Shown one piece after another: positions 34,202 through 42,737 of a DNA stretch of 46,437 bases. Position 1 is the first letter of the stretch. Each line of letters begins with the position of its first letter. This DNA comes from an uncultured Prevotellaceae bacterium (GTDB taxonomy: Bacteria; Bacteroidota; Bacteroidia; Bacteroidales; UBA932), in NCBI GenBank assembly GCA_900314395.1, contig OMVB01000008.1, positions 1 to 46,437 on the forward strand, in the 5' to 3' direction. Both the position numbers and the translations under genes were made by a program. The notes under the pieces were generated by a model, which was given only the letters and a program-made list of their open reading frames with translations, ran no database searches and was not told the DNA's origin.

Positions 34202-35365
34202 ATGAAAATACTTGACTTATCTTTTTCTATTGCAGCACTGCTGATGATGGTATGGCCTGCGCAGGCCCAGGTTGCCAAAAATCAGGATCAGGAAGCCAGG
34301 ATTGCCTGGCTCACAACAGTTAAAGGCATTGACTGGCCACGCCATGAAAAGGACAGCACTGGCGCAGAAATAATTGATTTCCAGGCAGATAAGGAGGCTT
34401 TGGTAAAAATAATAGGCGACATCAAGGACGTTGGATGCAATACCGTTTTCTTCCAGCTGGTTTCCAATATGGATGCCATTTATCCGTCCAAGATTCTCCC
34501 GTGGAGCCATGTTCTTACCGGCACCCAGGGCGTGGACCCGGGCTATGACCCGCTGGCGCTTGCCATTGAGACCTGCCGCAGTCTTGGCCTTGAAATCCAT
34601 GCCTGGCTTAACCCGCTGCGCTGCGGAGCAGAGGATATGCAGCGCGACAGCAGCCATATTGTCATCACCCATCCGGAGATGATTCAGACTTACAACAAGT
34701 CATATTTTCTTGATCCGGCCCTACCCCAGACCAGGGAACATTTAAGTTCGATTATTGCGGAACTGCTTGATAATTACGACCTTGACGGAATACATATCGA
34801 TGATTATTTTTATCCGGAGGGCTTCCAGGCCAATCAGGGTACCTGGGAAGATGCAGACCAGTATGAGGAATACCAGAACGAGGGCGGCGAACTGGACCGC
34901 GAGGGCTGGCGCTTTGCCAACATCAACGCCTGCGTGGCCGCAATGTACAATACAACCCACAGCTATCCGGGCAAAGTATTCGGGATTTCCCCCGGCGGCC
35001 GCCTTGTTAACACCGTTCGCCTGTATGCGGATCCCCGTTTCTGGATAGAGGAAGGCACCATCGACTATCTGATTCCCCAGATTTACTGGCAGCACGGGCA
35101 TCCCATCGCAGACTTCTTTACGGTTCTGAACAGCTGGGAAGAGATTATGAAGGACGTGCCGATGTACGTTGGCCTTGCCGCCTACCGTCTTGGCCAGAAG
35201 GGTTTTGAGTCTGTCGATGAGTTCAAGAAGCAGATAGAGGAATGCCGTCAGGCATCATGGGTAAAAGGACACGCCTGGTTCAGCACCAAGTGTATCCTTA
35301 CCGATGAATTCAAAAAGTTCCTCAAAGAGGGACCTTACTCAGATTCTTCGCTTTGCTCAGAATGA
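34202..35365 (+). CDS. Family-10-like glycosyl hydrolase (GHL10/DUF187), secreted
   Basis: This 387-aa protein has a signal peptide ending WPAQAQ at residue 23. The TIM-barrel signatures are ARIAWLTTVKGIDWPRHEKD near 32, GCNTVFFQLVSNMDAIYPSK near 79, GLEIHAWLNPLRCGAED near 130, the DNYDLDGIHIDDYFYP acidic loop near 190 and DYLIPQIYWQHGHP near 285. This family hydrolyses glycosidic bonds and includes enzymes acting on denuded peptidoglycan glycan; no specific substrate is visible. The last seven residues (DSSLCSE) and the stop codon come from a dispersed repeat at 35341-35367, so the natural C-terminus was probably rewritten. It is a single gene. Confidence 0.9.
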   Translation: MKILDLSFSIAALLMMVWPAQAQVAKNQDQEARIAWLTTVKGIDWPRHEKDSTGAEIIDFQADKEALVKIIGDIKDVGCNTVFFQLVSNMDAIYPSKILPWSHVLTGTQGVDPGYDPLALAIETCRSLGLEIHAWLNPLRCGAEDMQRDSSHIVITHPEMIQTYNKSYFLDPALPQTREHLSSIIAELLDNYDLDGIHIDDYFYPEGFQANQGTWEDADQYEEYQNEGGELDREGWRFANINACVAAMYNTTHSYPGKVFGISPGGRLVNTVRLYADPRFWIEEGTIDYLIPQIYWQHGHPIADFFTVLNSWEEIMKDVPMYVGLAAYRLGQKGFESVDEFKKQIEECRQASWVKGHAWFSTKCILTDEFKKFLKEGPYSDSSLCSE

Positions 35366-35367
35366 CA
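35341..35367 (-). repeat. Dispersed repeat copy forming the C-terminus and stop of the GHL10-type gene
   Basis: On the minus strand this reads TGTCATTCTGAGC... to AGAATCT and matches 9484-9510 at 24 of 27 positions. It contains the TGA stop (35363-35365) of the upstream gene. The family resemblance extends to the longer copies at 87-122 and 21454-21489, which share TGTCATT at one end and AGAAATCT at the other. Confidence 0.8.
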
Positions 35368-35396
35368 ACTTATCTCTAGAATGACAACTTATCTCT
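35361..35396. repeat. 17-bp direct repeat at a convergent gene junction
   Basis: AATGACAACTTATCTCT occurs at 35361-35377 and again, identical, at 35380-35396. The first copy begins with the tail of the dispersed repeat; the second encodes the final residues and stop codon of the GH20 gene on the minus strand. The pair looks like a recent slippage duplication or a target-site copy. Confidence 0.85.
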
Positions 35397-37419
35397 TTTT
35401 ATAGCGAAGGCCAAGGGCTTCGTATTTAGGGAATTCCTTAGCTGCCAGGATGCTGTAGAAGCGGTCCCAATCGGCCAGGAAAGCATCATCGTCCGGCCAT
35501 GAAGGGCGGGCGTTCCAACCCCTTTCAAAGGCACCTATCGCCTTGGGGAAGATGCTGTAAGAGTAGTCCCCGAAGTTCCTCAGGTTCTCGCTCCAGAGCT
35601 GAACCTGCACGCCAATTATGTTCTCCGGACGCTCAAGGGCCATTTTGCCGTCGGCGATGCCTGTCAGGTCTTTGGGCGTATCAACATCGTCCCATCTTAC
35701 GGACTCGTAAATGCGGTACGGCTGCAGGGCGAAGGTCTTGCGCTCGTCTACGTAGCCGCCCCATGTGAGGCCTTTCTCGTCCGGGCCGTCAGAGTAAGCC
35801 AGGTCTATATACAGGTTTTCCACATTGGAAAGAAGGGTGGGGAAGCCCTGGTTCGCAAGCCTGTAAGGGGTTTCCGCCAGGCGGCCCTGGGTGCTCCATG
35901 CGTTTACAAAATACAGTTTTGTGGCCAGTTCAGTTGCAGTTTCCGGCTTGATGTTCTGGGTGATTTCCTGCCAGCCTGCCAGCTTTACGCCTTTGCGGTC
36001 TGCAATCTCCATCATCCTGCGGATGAAGAGGTCTTTCATCTCTATGCGGCTGCGCCCGCTCCATGCTCCGTAGGGAACTTCGTCTCCGCCAATATGGATA
36101 GCCGCCAGCGGAACGCCGGCGTCCTTGTGCATCTTTATTACATTGTCGAAGATGCATTCCATGAATTTATATACGCCCGGATATTCAACTTCCAGGACAT
36201 TGTCGTTAAAGCTCTGTGCCGATGTATACTTAGACGTATCGGCCGGGTTGGCAAGGCGGAAGCTGCCGTCGCCGGTGCGGCGCTCGTAAGCCTCCATAGA
36301 GCGTATGGCGGCACGGGAATGCCCCGGTGAATCGAACTCCGGAATAACCTTAATACGGCGTTCCCAGGCGTATTTGATAATCTCCTTGTAGTCTTCCTGT
36401 GTGTAGAATCCGTAGCTGGAAGAAGCCTCGCTCACGCGGCCGTCGGTGCTGGGCATAAGGCCGTCGGGCTCATAAAGATCGCCCTTCTTTGCAAAGAGGT
36501 CGTCATCGGCTTCACAGACAACCGGCAGAGCGTGGCGGGAGGCGAATGTTGTCAGCTCCGGGAGCTGGGGAATCTCAATGCGCCAGCCTTCGTCATCGAC
36601 AATATGAAAATGCAGGTGGTTGACTTTATAGCCTGCGACGATGTCGATAATCTTCTTGACTCCCTCTTTGTCCAGGAAGTTGCGGGCCACGTCCAGCATT
36701 ATTCCCCTGTAGGGAAGGTCCGGCCAGTCGGTGATTTCCGTAGGAGGCAGCTGCTGCGGAAGCTTTTCATAGGTTGTGCGGGCATAGAAGAAACCGTCTT
36801 CCTCTGCTGCTTCTACGCTAGCCCCTTCTTTGCCGATGCTTATACGATACCAGCCAACGGGGTGCTTTCCGGCGGGTGTAACGGTAATCTTGGCAAGGGA
36901 GTAGTCCGGTTTGTTAACATGGCCTTCTCCGTAGGTCACTTCTTTTACTGCGGGGATGATATCGGCCGGCTTGGGCTCATAGGTCTTTGCAAACCATTTT
37001 GCCTCCGGCTCTGTGCCTTCGCGCGGGATAAAGTTGTACTCTACAGCCAACTCCTGGTCCTTTTGGCCCTTGCGCTGCAGGACAAAGCCTTCCGGCGCCC
37101 AGGATTTGCGCGGCAGTGCGGTAGATAAATACTTGATGCTTAGTTCTTTGCCCTCATGCTCCGGCACGTCGAAGTAAAAACTGTTGCCTTTGTAGTGAGT
37201 GATTTCCGTTACGGATTCCGGGGACATTTCCAGCTTTCTGGGAATCCTGGCAAACCAGATGCGGCTGCCGCCGGGTACATTCTTAAGGATAATCTCGTGG
37301 CAGGCTTTTCCGGCATCATCGGCCTGGCCTTCATTCCAAACAACGGAGGGGGTTTTGTCTGTGCAGGCGGCTGCAAAGAGTACGGGAACCGCTGCGGCAA
37401 TCAGTTTTATCAGTTTCAT
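35389..37419 (-). CDS. GH20 beta-N-acetylhexosaminidase lipoprotein
   Basis: This encodes 676 aa. The start at 37419 gives the lipoprotein signal MKLIKLIAAAVPVLFAAAC with lipobox AAAC (Cys 19); the frame is open upstream but would run through the promoter. Domain order: N-terminal carbohydrate-binding-like domain, a GH20b domain (residues 150-260) and the GH20 barrel with YRGIMLDVARNFLDKEGVKK, the catalytic pair Asp 446-Glu 447 in IHIGGDEVPYGAW and VNAWSTQG later. It should release terminal GlcNAc or GalNAc from glycans or peptidoglycan fragments at the cell surface or periplasm, using substrate-assisted catalysis. The natural substrate is unknown. Confidence 0.95.
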   Translation of the reverse strand: MKLIKLIAAAVPVLFAAACTDKTPSVVWNEGQADDAGKACHEIILKNVPGGSRIWFARIPRKLEMSPESVTEITHYKGNSFYFDVPEHEGKELSIKYLSTALPRKSWAPEGFVLQRKGQKDQELAVEYNFIPREGTEPEAKWFAKTYEPKPADIIPAVKEVTYGEGHVNKPDYSLAKITVTPAGKHPVGWYRISIGKEGASVEAAEEDGFFYARTTYEKLPQQLPPTEITDWPDLPYRGIMLDVARNFLDKEGVKKIIDIVAGYKVNHLHFHIVDDEGWRIEIPQLPELTTFASRHALPVVCEADDDLFAKKGDLYEPDGLMPSTDGRVSEASSSYGFYTQEDYKEIIKYAWERRIKVIPEFDSPGHSRAAIRSMEAYERRTGDGSFRLANPADTSKYTSAQSFNDNVLEVEYPGVYKFMECIFDNVIKMHKDAGVPLAAIHIGGDEVPYGAWSGRSRIEMKDLFIRRMMEIADRKGVKLAGWQEITQNIKPETATELATKLYFVNAWSTQGRLAETPYRLANQGFPTLLSNVENLYIDLAYSDGPDEKGLTWGGYVDERKTFALQPYRIYESVRWDDVDTPKDLTGIADGKMALERPENIIGVQVQLWSENLRNFGDYSYSIFPKAIGAFERGWNARPSWPDDDAFLADWDRFYSILAAKEFPKYEALGLRYKKR

Positions 37420-37444
37420 GGTTATCGGGTTTTTCCAGTTTCTA

Positions 37445-37452
37445 CAAAGATA
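37445..37452 (-). promoter_or_regulatory. Promoter -7 element (TATCTTTG) for the GH20 gene
   Basis: The minus strand reads TATCTTTG, a full TAnnTTTG match, 25 bases before the GH20 ATG. It diverges from the sigma-factor promoter. Confidence 0.5.
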
Positions 37453-37479
37453 TTCCATTTCTTCGAATAATAAAAATGC

Positions 37480-37487
37480 TATATTTG
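37480..37487 (+). promoter_or_regulatory. Promoter -7 element (TATATTTG) for the ECF sigma operon
   Basis: TATATTTG matches TAnnTTTG exactly, with TTTC 18 bp upstream at 37458-37461. The sigma-factor ATG is 47 bases downstream. Confidence 0.5.
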
Positions 37488-37534
37488 CAACAATCGGCAT
37501 TCGCGGACGTTATTAATGTGGAAAGCAAGAAAAA

Positions 37535-38032
37535 ATGACAAGAGAAGAAGCAACAGCATTTTACCGGAAGCATTACCGGAGAGTCTTCAACATTTGCCTG
37601 CGCATAGTCGGCGACAGTGCAGATGCAGAGGAGATAATGCAGGATACGCTTCTCAAATACATTACCGGCGGACCGGCCGGCCTGTCACAGCAACAGACAG
37701 AAGCCTGGCTCGCGCGAACAGCCATCAGAAAGTCCCTGGACGTACTCAGGGCCCGCAAACGCAGCAATCTCTTCAAGGAAGAGCTCCGGGCAGAGCAGGA
37801 AGAGCCGGCAGGAGCGGATGTATCGGAGGAAAGCCTTACACCGGAAGCGGTTGCCGAAGCTATTAAAGACTTGGGAGAACCTTATAACATAGTGCTTGGC
37901 CTTGTACTTATAGAAGGGCTGGATTACGAAGAGATATCGGCCTGCACAGGACAAAAACAAACGACCATAAGGTCTTCATACTCAAGGGGTTTGGCGAAAT
38001 TAAGAACAAAGCTTTCAAATAAAAGGATATGA
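37535..38032 (+). CDS. ECF-type RNA polymerase sigma factor
   Basis: This 165-aa protein has two helical domains. Sigma region 2 is at about residues 5-75 (FYRKHYRRVFNICLRIVGDS with ADAEEIMQDTLLKYI), and region 4 is at 110-162 (YNIVLGLVLIEGLDYEEISA, then KQTTIRSSYSRGLAKLR, the -35 recognition helix-turn-helix). The linker is acidic. No additional C-terminal domain is present. It overlaps the next gene by ATGA, and that gene encodes a membrane protein in the place of an anti-sigma factor, so the sigma is probably held at the membrane until a signal arrives. Likely targets include its own operon. Confidence 0.93.
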   Translation: MTREEATAFYRKHYRRVFNICLRIVGDSADAEEIMQDTLLKYITGGPAGLSQQQTEAWLARTAIRKSLDVLRARKRSNLFKEELRAEQEEPAGADVSEESLTPEAVAEAIKDLGEPYNIVLGLVLIEGLDYEEISACTGQKQTTIRSSYSRGLAKLRTKLSNKRI

Positions 38033-38520
38033 CAGATTTAGAAAAATACATCAAAGAGAACGGCCGTAAAATGGATATGGCGGAGCCTTCTGCCGGCCAT
38101 GAGGACCGTTTCCTGGACAAGCTGGAAAAGGCTGGCAAACCGGTGGCATCGGCAAAAATTGTCGTGTGGAGAAGGTTTATGGCAGTGACAAGCCTGGCAG
38201 CCGCAGTCATTATCGGGATTATCCTTATCAAACCGGGAGCCGGCGGCAGCCTTAATGCGGACAAAGATTGGTTTGCCGATGCCGGAGATTCCCCGCAGGC
38301 GATTTTCGATGCCTACTACAGCCAGTACCGGCAGAACTGTACTGAGCTCGCGGAATATGGTGAGGATGAGACACTTGCGGCCATTACAAGAGAGGCGATT
38401 CCGCTTCTGGACCAGCTTCCGGACGAGCTGTCGGATCAGGAAAAGGGGGAGATTCTCAGGAGTTATTACGGCACGATGTTAACCGCGATGAACGATTTTA
38501 AAGATAATATAAAAAACTGA
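38029..38520 (+). CDS. Single-pass membrane protein in anti-sigma position
   Basis: This 163-aa protein has a cytosolic N-terminus of about 48 residues (LEKYIKENGRKMDMAEPSAG), one membrane helix at about 49-67 (RRFMAVTSLAAAVIIGIILI) and an extracytoplasmic, acidic helical domain (QAIFDAYYSQYRQNCTELAE). No zinc-binding anti-sigma motif (HxxxCxxC) is present, so it is not a ZAS type. The start overlaps the sigma-factor stop. The topology (short cytosolic region, helix, periplasmic sensor) supports an anti-sigma factor. I do not recognise its family, so the function is inferred from position only. Confidence 0.75.
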   Translation: MTDLEKYIKENGRKMDMAEPSAGHEDRFLDKLEKAGKPVASAKIVVWRRFMAVTSLAAAVIIGIILIKPGAGGSLNADKDWFADAGDSPQAIFDAYYSQYRQNCTELAEYGEDETLAAITREAIPLLDQLPDELSDQEKGEILRSYYGTMLTAMNDFKDNIKN

Positions 38521-38524
38521 CGAT

Positions 38525-39370
38525 ATGAAAAGCATTATTAGGATTGCAGCTGTATTTGCTGCCATGACAATCGGACTCTTCAGCGCTTCCGGCGCAGGGG
38601 TACCCGTTGCTAAAAGCTACGACTTTACGGGCTTTAACAAATTGGAATTCAGCTGGGTATGGGCCGTAGAGGTGGTTCCTGGCTCCTCATGGTCAATTGA
38701 CGTTGAGGTAACGGAGGAAGCCATGCCTTATGTAGATGTGAATATGATCGGGTCCACCCTTACCCTTGGCGTCAGGAACCTGCCCAGGGAGCTTTCCAAC
38801 GGAAGGAATTGGAACCCTACTGCAAAGGCAAGGATTACCATGCCGGAGCTGTGTGATGTCAAAATGAGCGGAGCTACCAAGCTGAGTGTTGCCGGCAGCC
38901 TGAATGTAAGGGGTGAATTTGAGCTGGATGCCGCCGGAGCAGCGGTGATTTCCAAGCTGGATTTGACGGCAGATAAACTTGACCTGGACTGCAGCGGAGC
39001 TACAAAAGCTACCATTACCGCCAAGGTAAGAGATGCCTCTTTGGACATTTCCGGTGCATGTAAAATCAACGCCGATGTTACAGCGGATAGCGCAGAAATA
39101 GAGGCTTCCGGCGCCGCAAGCGTAAAGCTTGCCGGGAAAGTGAACAAGCTGGATGTAGACTGCTCCGGCGCCTGCGACCTGAACCTGCTTCAGACAGACG
39201 TACGGTCCGCTATGGTAGAGCTGAGCGGCGCTGCAAAGTGCCATGTGAACGCCCTGGAGAAACTGGCTGTCGAGCTTAGCGGCGCTTCTTCATGCCGGTA
39301 CGCCGACAACGCCGGCCTCAAGGTGGACATCATCTCCGTCAGCCGCGGCGCCTCCCTTAAAAAGCTCTAA
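38525..39370 (+). CDS. DUF2807 (head GIN domain) secreted protein
   Basis: This 281-aa secreted protein has a signal peptide (residues 1-23, ending SASGAG) followed by the DUF2807 repeat fold: many short beta strands of near 20-residue period containing SGA, SGAS and CSGA (CDVKMSGATKLSVAGS, LDLDCSGATKATITAK, KLDVDCSGACDLN), which build a right-handed beta helix. The function of these proteins is unknown. It is the third gene of the sigma operon, four bases after the anti-sigma candidate, and is the natural effector or sensed envelope component. Its C-terminus ends KLDIISVSRGASLKKL-like without an anchoring motif. Confidence 0.88.
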   Translation: MKSIIRIAAVFAAMTIGLFSASGAGVPVAKSYDFTGFNKLEFSWVWAVEVVPGSSWSIDVEVTEEAMPYVDVNMIGSTLTLGVRNLPRELSNGRNWNPTAKARITMPELCDVKMSGATKLSVAGSLNVRGEFELDAAGAAVISKLDLTADKLDLDCSGATKATITAKVRDASLDISGACKINADVTADSAEIEASGAASVKLAGKVNKLDVDCSGACDLNLLQTDVRSAMVELSGAAKCHVNALEKLAVELSGASSCRYADNAGLKVDIISVSRGASLKKL

Positions 39371-39447
39371 GCACCACCGCTCCCGGTCTGCGAAAGACAG
39401 AGAGGCTTCAAATAGTAAAAATCTGAATTAAAATTCGTATATTAGAG

Positions 39448-39466
39448 GCCGTAATCAAAATACGGC
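39448..39466 (+). promoter_or_regulatory. Hairpin in the leader of the aminopeptidase P gene
   Basis: GCCGTA (39448-39453) pairs with TACGGC (39461-39466) around a 7-nt loop and is followed by TTCTTTT up to the ATG at 39474. A near-match -7 box TATATTAG lies at 39438-39445. The hairpin plus T-run resembles a terminator placed just before the start codon, so it could act as an attenuator. Confidence 0.4.
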
Positions 39467-39473
39467 TTCTTTT

Positions 39474-40859
39474 ATGTTCAGTAAAAAAGTATACGAAAAC
39501 CGCCGCAAGGTACTTCTTCAGAAGATGGCGGCCGCCGGACAGAAAGGTCTGGTGTTCTTCCTTGGCAACGTAGAGGCTCCGGCCCAGTACAAAGACAACT
39601 GCTACAAATGGCGTCAGGACAGCTGCTGGCTGTATTACTTCGGTTTGGACGACCCTCGCTATGCAGCAGTTTTGGACATCGACAGCGGCAAGGAAACCAT
39701 ATTTGCCGATGATGTAGAAATTGGAGACATTATCTGGATGGGCCCGCAGCCAACCGTACAGTCTAAGGCGGATCTTGTTGGCGTTGCCAACACGGCTCCT
39801 TATGAGAAAGCCTTTGAGGCCGTAAAGGCTGCCAAGGCTTCCGGCAGGCCGGTACATTTCCTGCCCCCGTCAAGGTATTATAATACGATGGTTACGGAGA
39901 AGCTTTTCCCCGGAGAAAAGCCTTCCGTAGAATTAATCGAGGCTGTCGTAAGCCAGCGCCTTGTAAAGGAGCCCTGCGAAATCGAGGCTATCGACGACGC
40001 ATGCGCCCTTGGCTATGAGATGCACTCAGTCGGACGCGACAACATCCGCATCGGCATTATAGAACAGGAAATCGTCGGCAAGATGGAAGGACTGACGCTT
40101 AGCAAAGGCTGGGGCGTATCCTTCCCCACCATCCTTACCCAGCACGGAGAAACCCTGCATAACCACCTGCATGACAAGGTGATAGAGCCCGGCAAGCTCA
40201 TGGTTATCGACGCCGGAGCAGAGAGCAACATGCACTACGCTTCAGACTTTACGCGTACCTATCCTACCAGCGGCAAGTTCACCACCAAACAGAGGGAAGT
40301 TTATCAGATAGTATGCGACTGCAACGAGTTCGCGTTCAGCATCACCCGTCCCGGGATTACCTACCGTGAGGTTCACCTTGCCACCGCACGCAAAATGCTT
40401 GAGGGCCTGAGCGCGCTGGACCTTGTAAAGGGAGACCTGGACGTAATGGTTGCAGAGGGAATCGCCGGACTGTTCCAGCCTCACGGCCTGGGCCACAACA
40501 TGGGACTCGATGTCCACGACATGGAGGACCTTGGAGAAAACCTTGTCGGCTATGACCGCGAACAGGTTCGCTCCAAGCAGCTTGGCCTTGGCAGCCTGCG
40601 CATGGCCCGCAAACTTAAACCTGGCTTCGTAATTACCGATGAACCAGGTATTTACTTCATTCCGGCCCTCATTGAAAAATGGAAGAAAGAAGGCACCGGC
40701 AAGGACTTCGTCAACTTCCGCAAACTGGAAAGCTACTACGACTTCGGCGGCATCCGCCTGGAGGACGATGTCCTGGTAACCGAGACCGGCGCCCGTCGCT
40801 GCGGTCCCAAGCGTCTGCCCATCCTGCCGGATGACGTAGAGGCAGCAATGGCAAAATGA
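39474..40859 (+). CDS. Aminopeptidase P (Xaa-Pro aminopeptidase), M24 family
   Basis: This 461-aa metallopeptidase removes an N-terminal residue from peptides with proline second. The N-terminal AMP_N creatinase-like domain (residues 5-145) contains FFLGNVEAPAQYKDNCYKW and PQPTVQSKAD. The M24 pita-bread domain carries all metal ligands: Asp 246 and Asp 258 (VIDAGAESNMHYASDFT), His 341 (HGLGHNMGLD), Glu 390 (TDEPGIYF) and Glu 430 (GGIRLEDD). It lacks a signal peptide and is probably cytosolic. Its stop overlaps the DUF456 gene start by ATGA. Confidence 0.94.
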   Translation: MFSKKVYENRRKVLLQKMAAAGQKGLVFFLGNVEAPAQYKDNCYKWRQDSCWLYYFGLDDPRYAAVLDIDSGKETIFADDVEIGDIIWMGPQPTVQSKADLVGVANTAPYEKAFEAVKAAKASGRPVHFLPPSRYYNTMVTEKLFPGEKPSVELIEAVVSQRLVKEPCEIEAIDDACALGYEMHSVGRDNIRIGIIEQEIVGKMEGLTLSKGWGVSFPTILTQHGETLHNHLHDKVIEPGKLMVIDAGAESNMHYASDFTRTYPTSGKFTTKQREVYQIVCDCNEFAFSITRPGITYREVHLATARKMLEGLSALDLVKGDLDVMVAEGIAGLFQPHGLGHNMGLDVHDMEDLGENLVGYDREQVRSKQLGLGSLRMARKLKPGFVITDEPGIYFIPALIEKWKKEGTGKDFVNFRKLESYYDFGGIRLEDDVLVTETGARRCGPKRLPILPDDVEAAMAK

Positions 40860-41335
40860 TAGGAGACATTCTTTTAGCCGCGCTGGGCGTCTTTCTTGGA
40901 CTGTTCGGCATCATCGGCAGTATAGTCCCGGTATTGCCCGGCCCGCCAATCAGCTGGCTGGGCATGCTGGTAATGTATCTCCACTTCGACGGGGAAATCT
41001 CTCCCAAAAAGCTGTTAATCTGGCTGGGCATCACCATCGTCGTAACCGTTATCGACTATGTGGTCCCGCCGCGAATCACCAAATATGTCGGCGGCAGCAA
41101 GGCGGCCGTATGGGGGTCTACCATCGGCATGATATTGGGAATCTTCCTTACTCCCGTGGGAATGATCCTGGGAGGCCTTATGGGGGCGTTTATCGCAGAA
41201 TACGCCTGGGGCAGCAAAGATGGTATTAATTCCACCACTGCTGCCCTGGGTACGTTCGTCGGTTTCCTGCTTGGAACCGGCCTGAAGCTCTTTACCGCCG
41301 TATGGATGATGACCATCATCATCGGCGCGATATAG
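40856..41335 (+). CDS. DUF456 small membrane protein
   Basis: This 159-aa protein has about four to five hydrophobic segments and the glycine-rich repeats of DUF456: LFGIIGSIVPVLPGPPISWL near residue 20, then IGMILGIFLTPVGMILGGLM and GAFIAEYAWG. The PxLPGPP motif and the glycine zippers are the family mark. Function is unknown. The start overlaps the aminopeptidase P stop (ATGA), so the two are made together. It ends 20 bases before the end of the convergent nhaA gene. Confidence 0.85.
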   Translation: MIGDILLAALGVFLGLFGIIGSIVPVLPGPPISWLGMLVMYLHFDGEISPKKLLIWLGITIVVTVIDYVVPPRITKYVGGSKAAVWGSTIGMILGIFLTPVGMILGGLMGAFIAEYAWGSKDGINSTTAALGTFVGFLLGTGLKLFTAVWMMTIIIGAI

Positions 41336-41355
41336 GTTAATGCTCAATCGGTGTA

Positions 41356-42735
41356 TTAGCGGCGGGAGTGGAAAAGGTTCACGAGGATGCTGCCAAGGAT
41401 GCCGGCGCAGAGTGAACCCATAAGCACGGCCACCTTACCCATATCGCGCAGCTGCTGGGCTACCTCCGGATGGTCTCCGAATGACAGGGTGTCAACAAAG
41501 ATGGACATTGTGAAGCCGATACCACCAAGGCAGGCGACGGCAAACAGCATCTTCCAGCTGGCCTTTGCGGGCATCGCACCTACCTTTGCCTTAACGGCAA
41601 TCCAGGATGCCAGGGTGATTCCGATAGGCTTGCCAAGAAGAAGGCCAAGGAAGATACCCATGCTCACGCTGCCAAGAGCCTGGTCAAAATTGAATACGTT
41701 AAAATACTCTACGCTGGGGATGGTTACACCGGCATTGGCCAGGGCGAAAATCGGCATTATAATAAAGTTCACCCAGGTGCCAAGGGCATGCTCCAGACGG
41801 TAGCTCATGCCTATACAGTTGCGGCTTGTTTTGCTGAGCTGGCGCAGGATATGCCTCTGGGGGCCGTTGGGGAAGCCGCCCTCCTCATGAATGGAATCGT
41901 ACTCTGCAAGCATGTGACGGTAATGGTCGCGCTTGTGATAGTAGTATTCCTTGGTGTACCGGGGAGTCATCGGCACAAGGAAGGCCATGACAACACCGGA
42001 CATGGTGGCATGGATACCGGAATAGTAGAACAGGATCCAGATTGCCACGGCAGGGACAATGTAAAAAATCATCCTCTTTTCTCCCAGTTTGTTCATCATC
42101 AGCACAAAGATGATAAGCAAAACGGCAATGCCAAGGAGAACCAGGTTGATGCTTCCTCCGTAGAACAAGGCCACAACGAGTATGGCTATAAGGTCATCGG
42201 CAATGGCCAGGGCGGTAAGGAAAACCTTCAGGGAAACGGGGACTTTGTCGCCAAGGATGGAAAGGATTCCGACGGCAAAGGCGATATCGGTAGCAGTAGG
42301 GATTCCCCAACCGGAGGAGGCGTCGGTGCCATGGTTTACAAGGGTATAGATGAGGGCCGGGACAACAACTCCGCCAAAGGCGGCGATGATAGGCATGACG
42401 GCCTTCTGGCGGCTGCTGAGCTCTCCGTTCACGACCTCCCGTTTGATTTCAAGGCCTACGGTAAAGAAGAAAACGACCATCAGTATGTCGTTGATGAACT
42501 TTTCCACCGTCATTCCGTGAGGGAACTCGAAGCTGCCTATTTTAATGGAAAGAGTGGTCTCCAGGACCTCTTTGTAGGCCTCGCTGGTCCAAGGAAGATT
42601 GGCCAGAAGCATTGCTATGACAACGCATACAAGAAGCACTACGCCCTGCGCCCAGGGCCTTTTGATGAACTTTTCCTGCTTGGTCTCAAAAATGTGAACG
42701 CCTTTGTTCCAGGCATAAATCGGAATCAGTTTCAT
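41356..42735 (-). CDS. nhaA: Na+/H+ antiporter NhaA
   Basis: This 459-aa inner-membrane antiporter exchanges sodium (or lithium) for protons to control cytoplasmic pH and sodium. The start at 42735 gives MKLIPIYAWNKGVHIFETKQ; the longer frame would begin inside ahcY. Family motifs are present: GLEIKREVVNGELSSRQKA, GIPTATDIAFAVGIL, the essential Asp pair in ALAIADDLIAILV and PIFALANAGVTI. A hydrophilic loop of about 60 residues between halves (KEYYYHKRDHYRHMLAEYDS onward) is longer than in E. coli. It begins two bases after the ahcY stop. Confidence 0.95.
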   Translation of the reverse strand: MKLIPIYAWNKGVHIFETKQEKFIKRPWAQGVVLLVCVVIAMLLANLPWTSEAYKEVLETTLSIKIGSFEFPHGMTVEKFINDILMVVFFFTVGLEIKREVVNGELSSRQKAVMPIIAAFGGVVVPALIYTLVNHGTDASSGWGIPTATDIAFAVGILSILGDKVPVSLKVFLTALAIADDLIAILVVALFYGGSINLVLLGIAVLLIIFVLMMNKLGEKRMIFYIVPAVAIWILFYYSGIHATMSGVVMAFLVPMTPRYTKEYYYHKRDHYRHMLAEYDSIHEEGGFPNGPQRHILRQLSKTSRNCIGMSYRLEHALGTWVNFIIMPIFALANAGVTIPSVEYFNVFNFDQALGSVSMGIFLGLLLGKPIGITLASWIAVKAKVGAMPAKASWKMLFAVACLGGIGFTMSIFVDTLSFGDHPEVAQQLRDMGKVAVLMGSLCAGILGSILVNLFHSRR

Positions 42736-42737
42736 GG

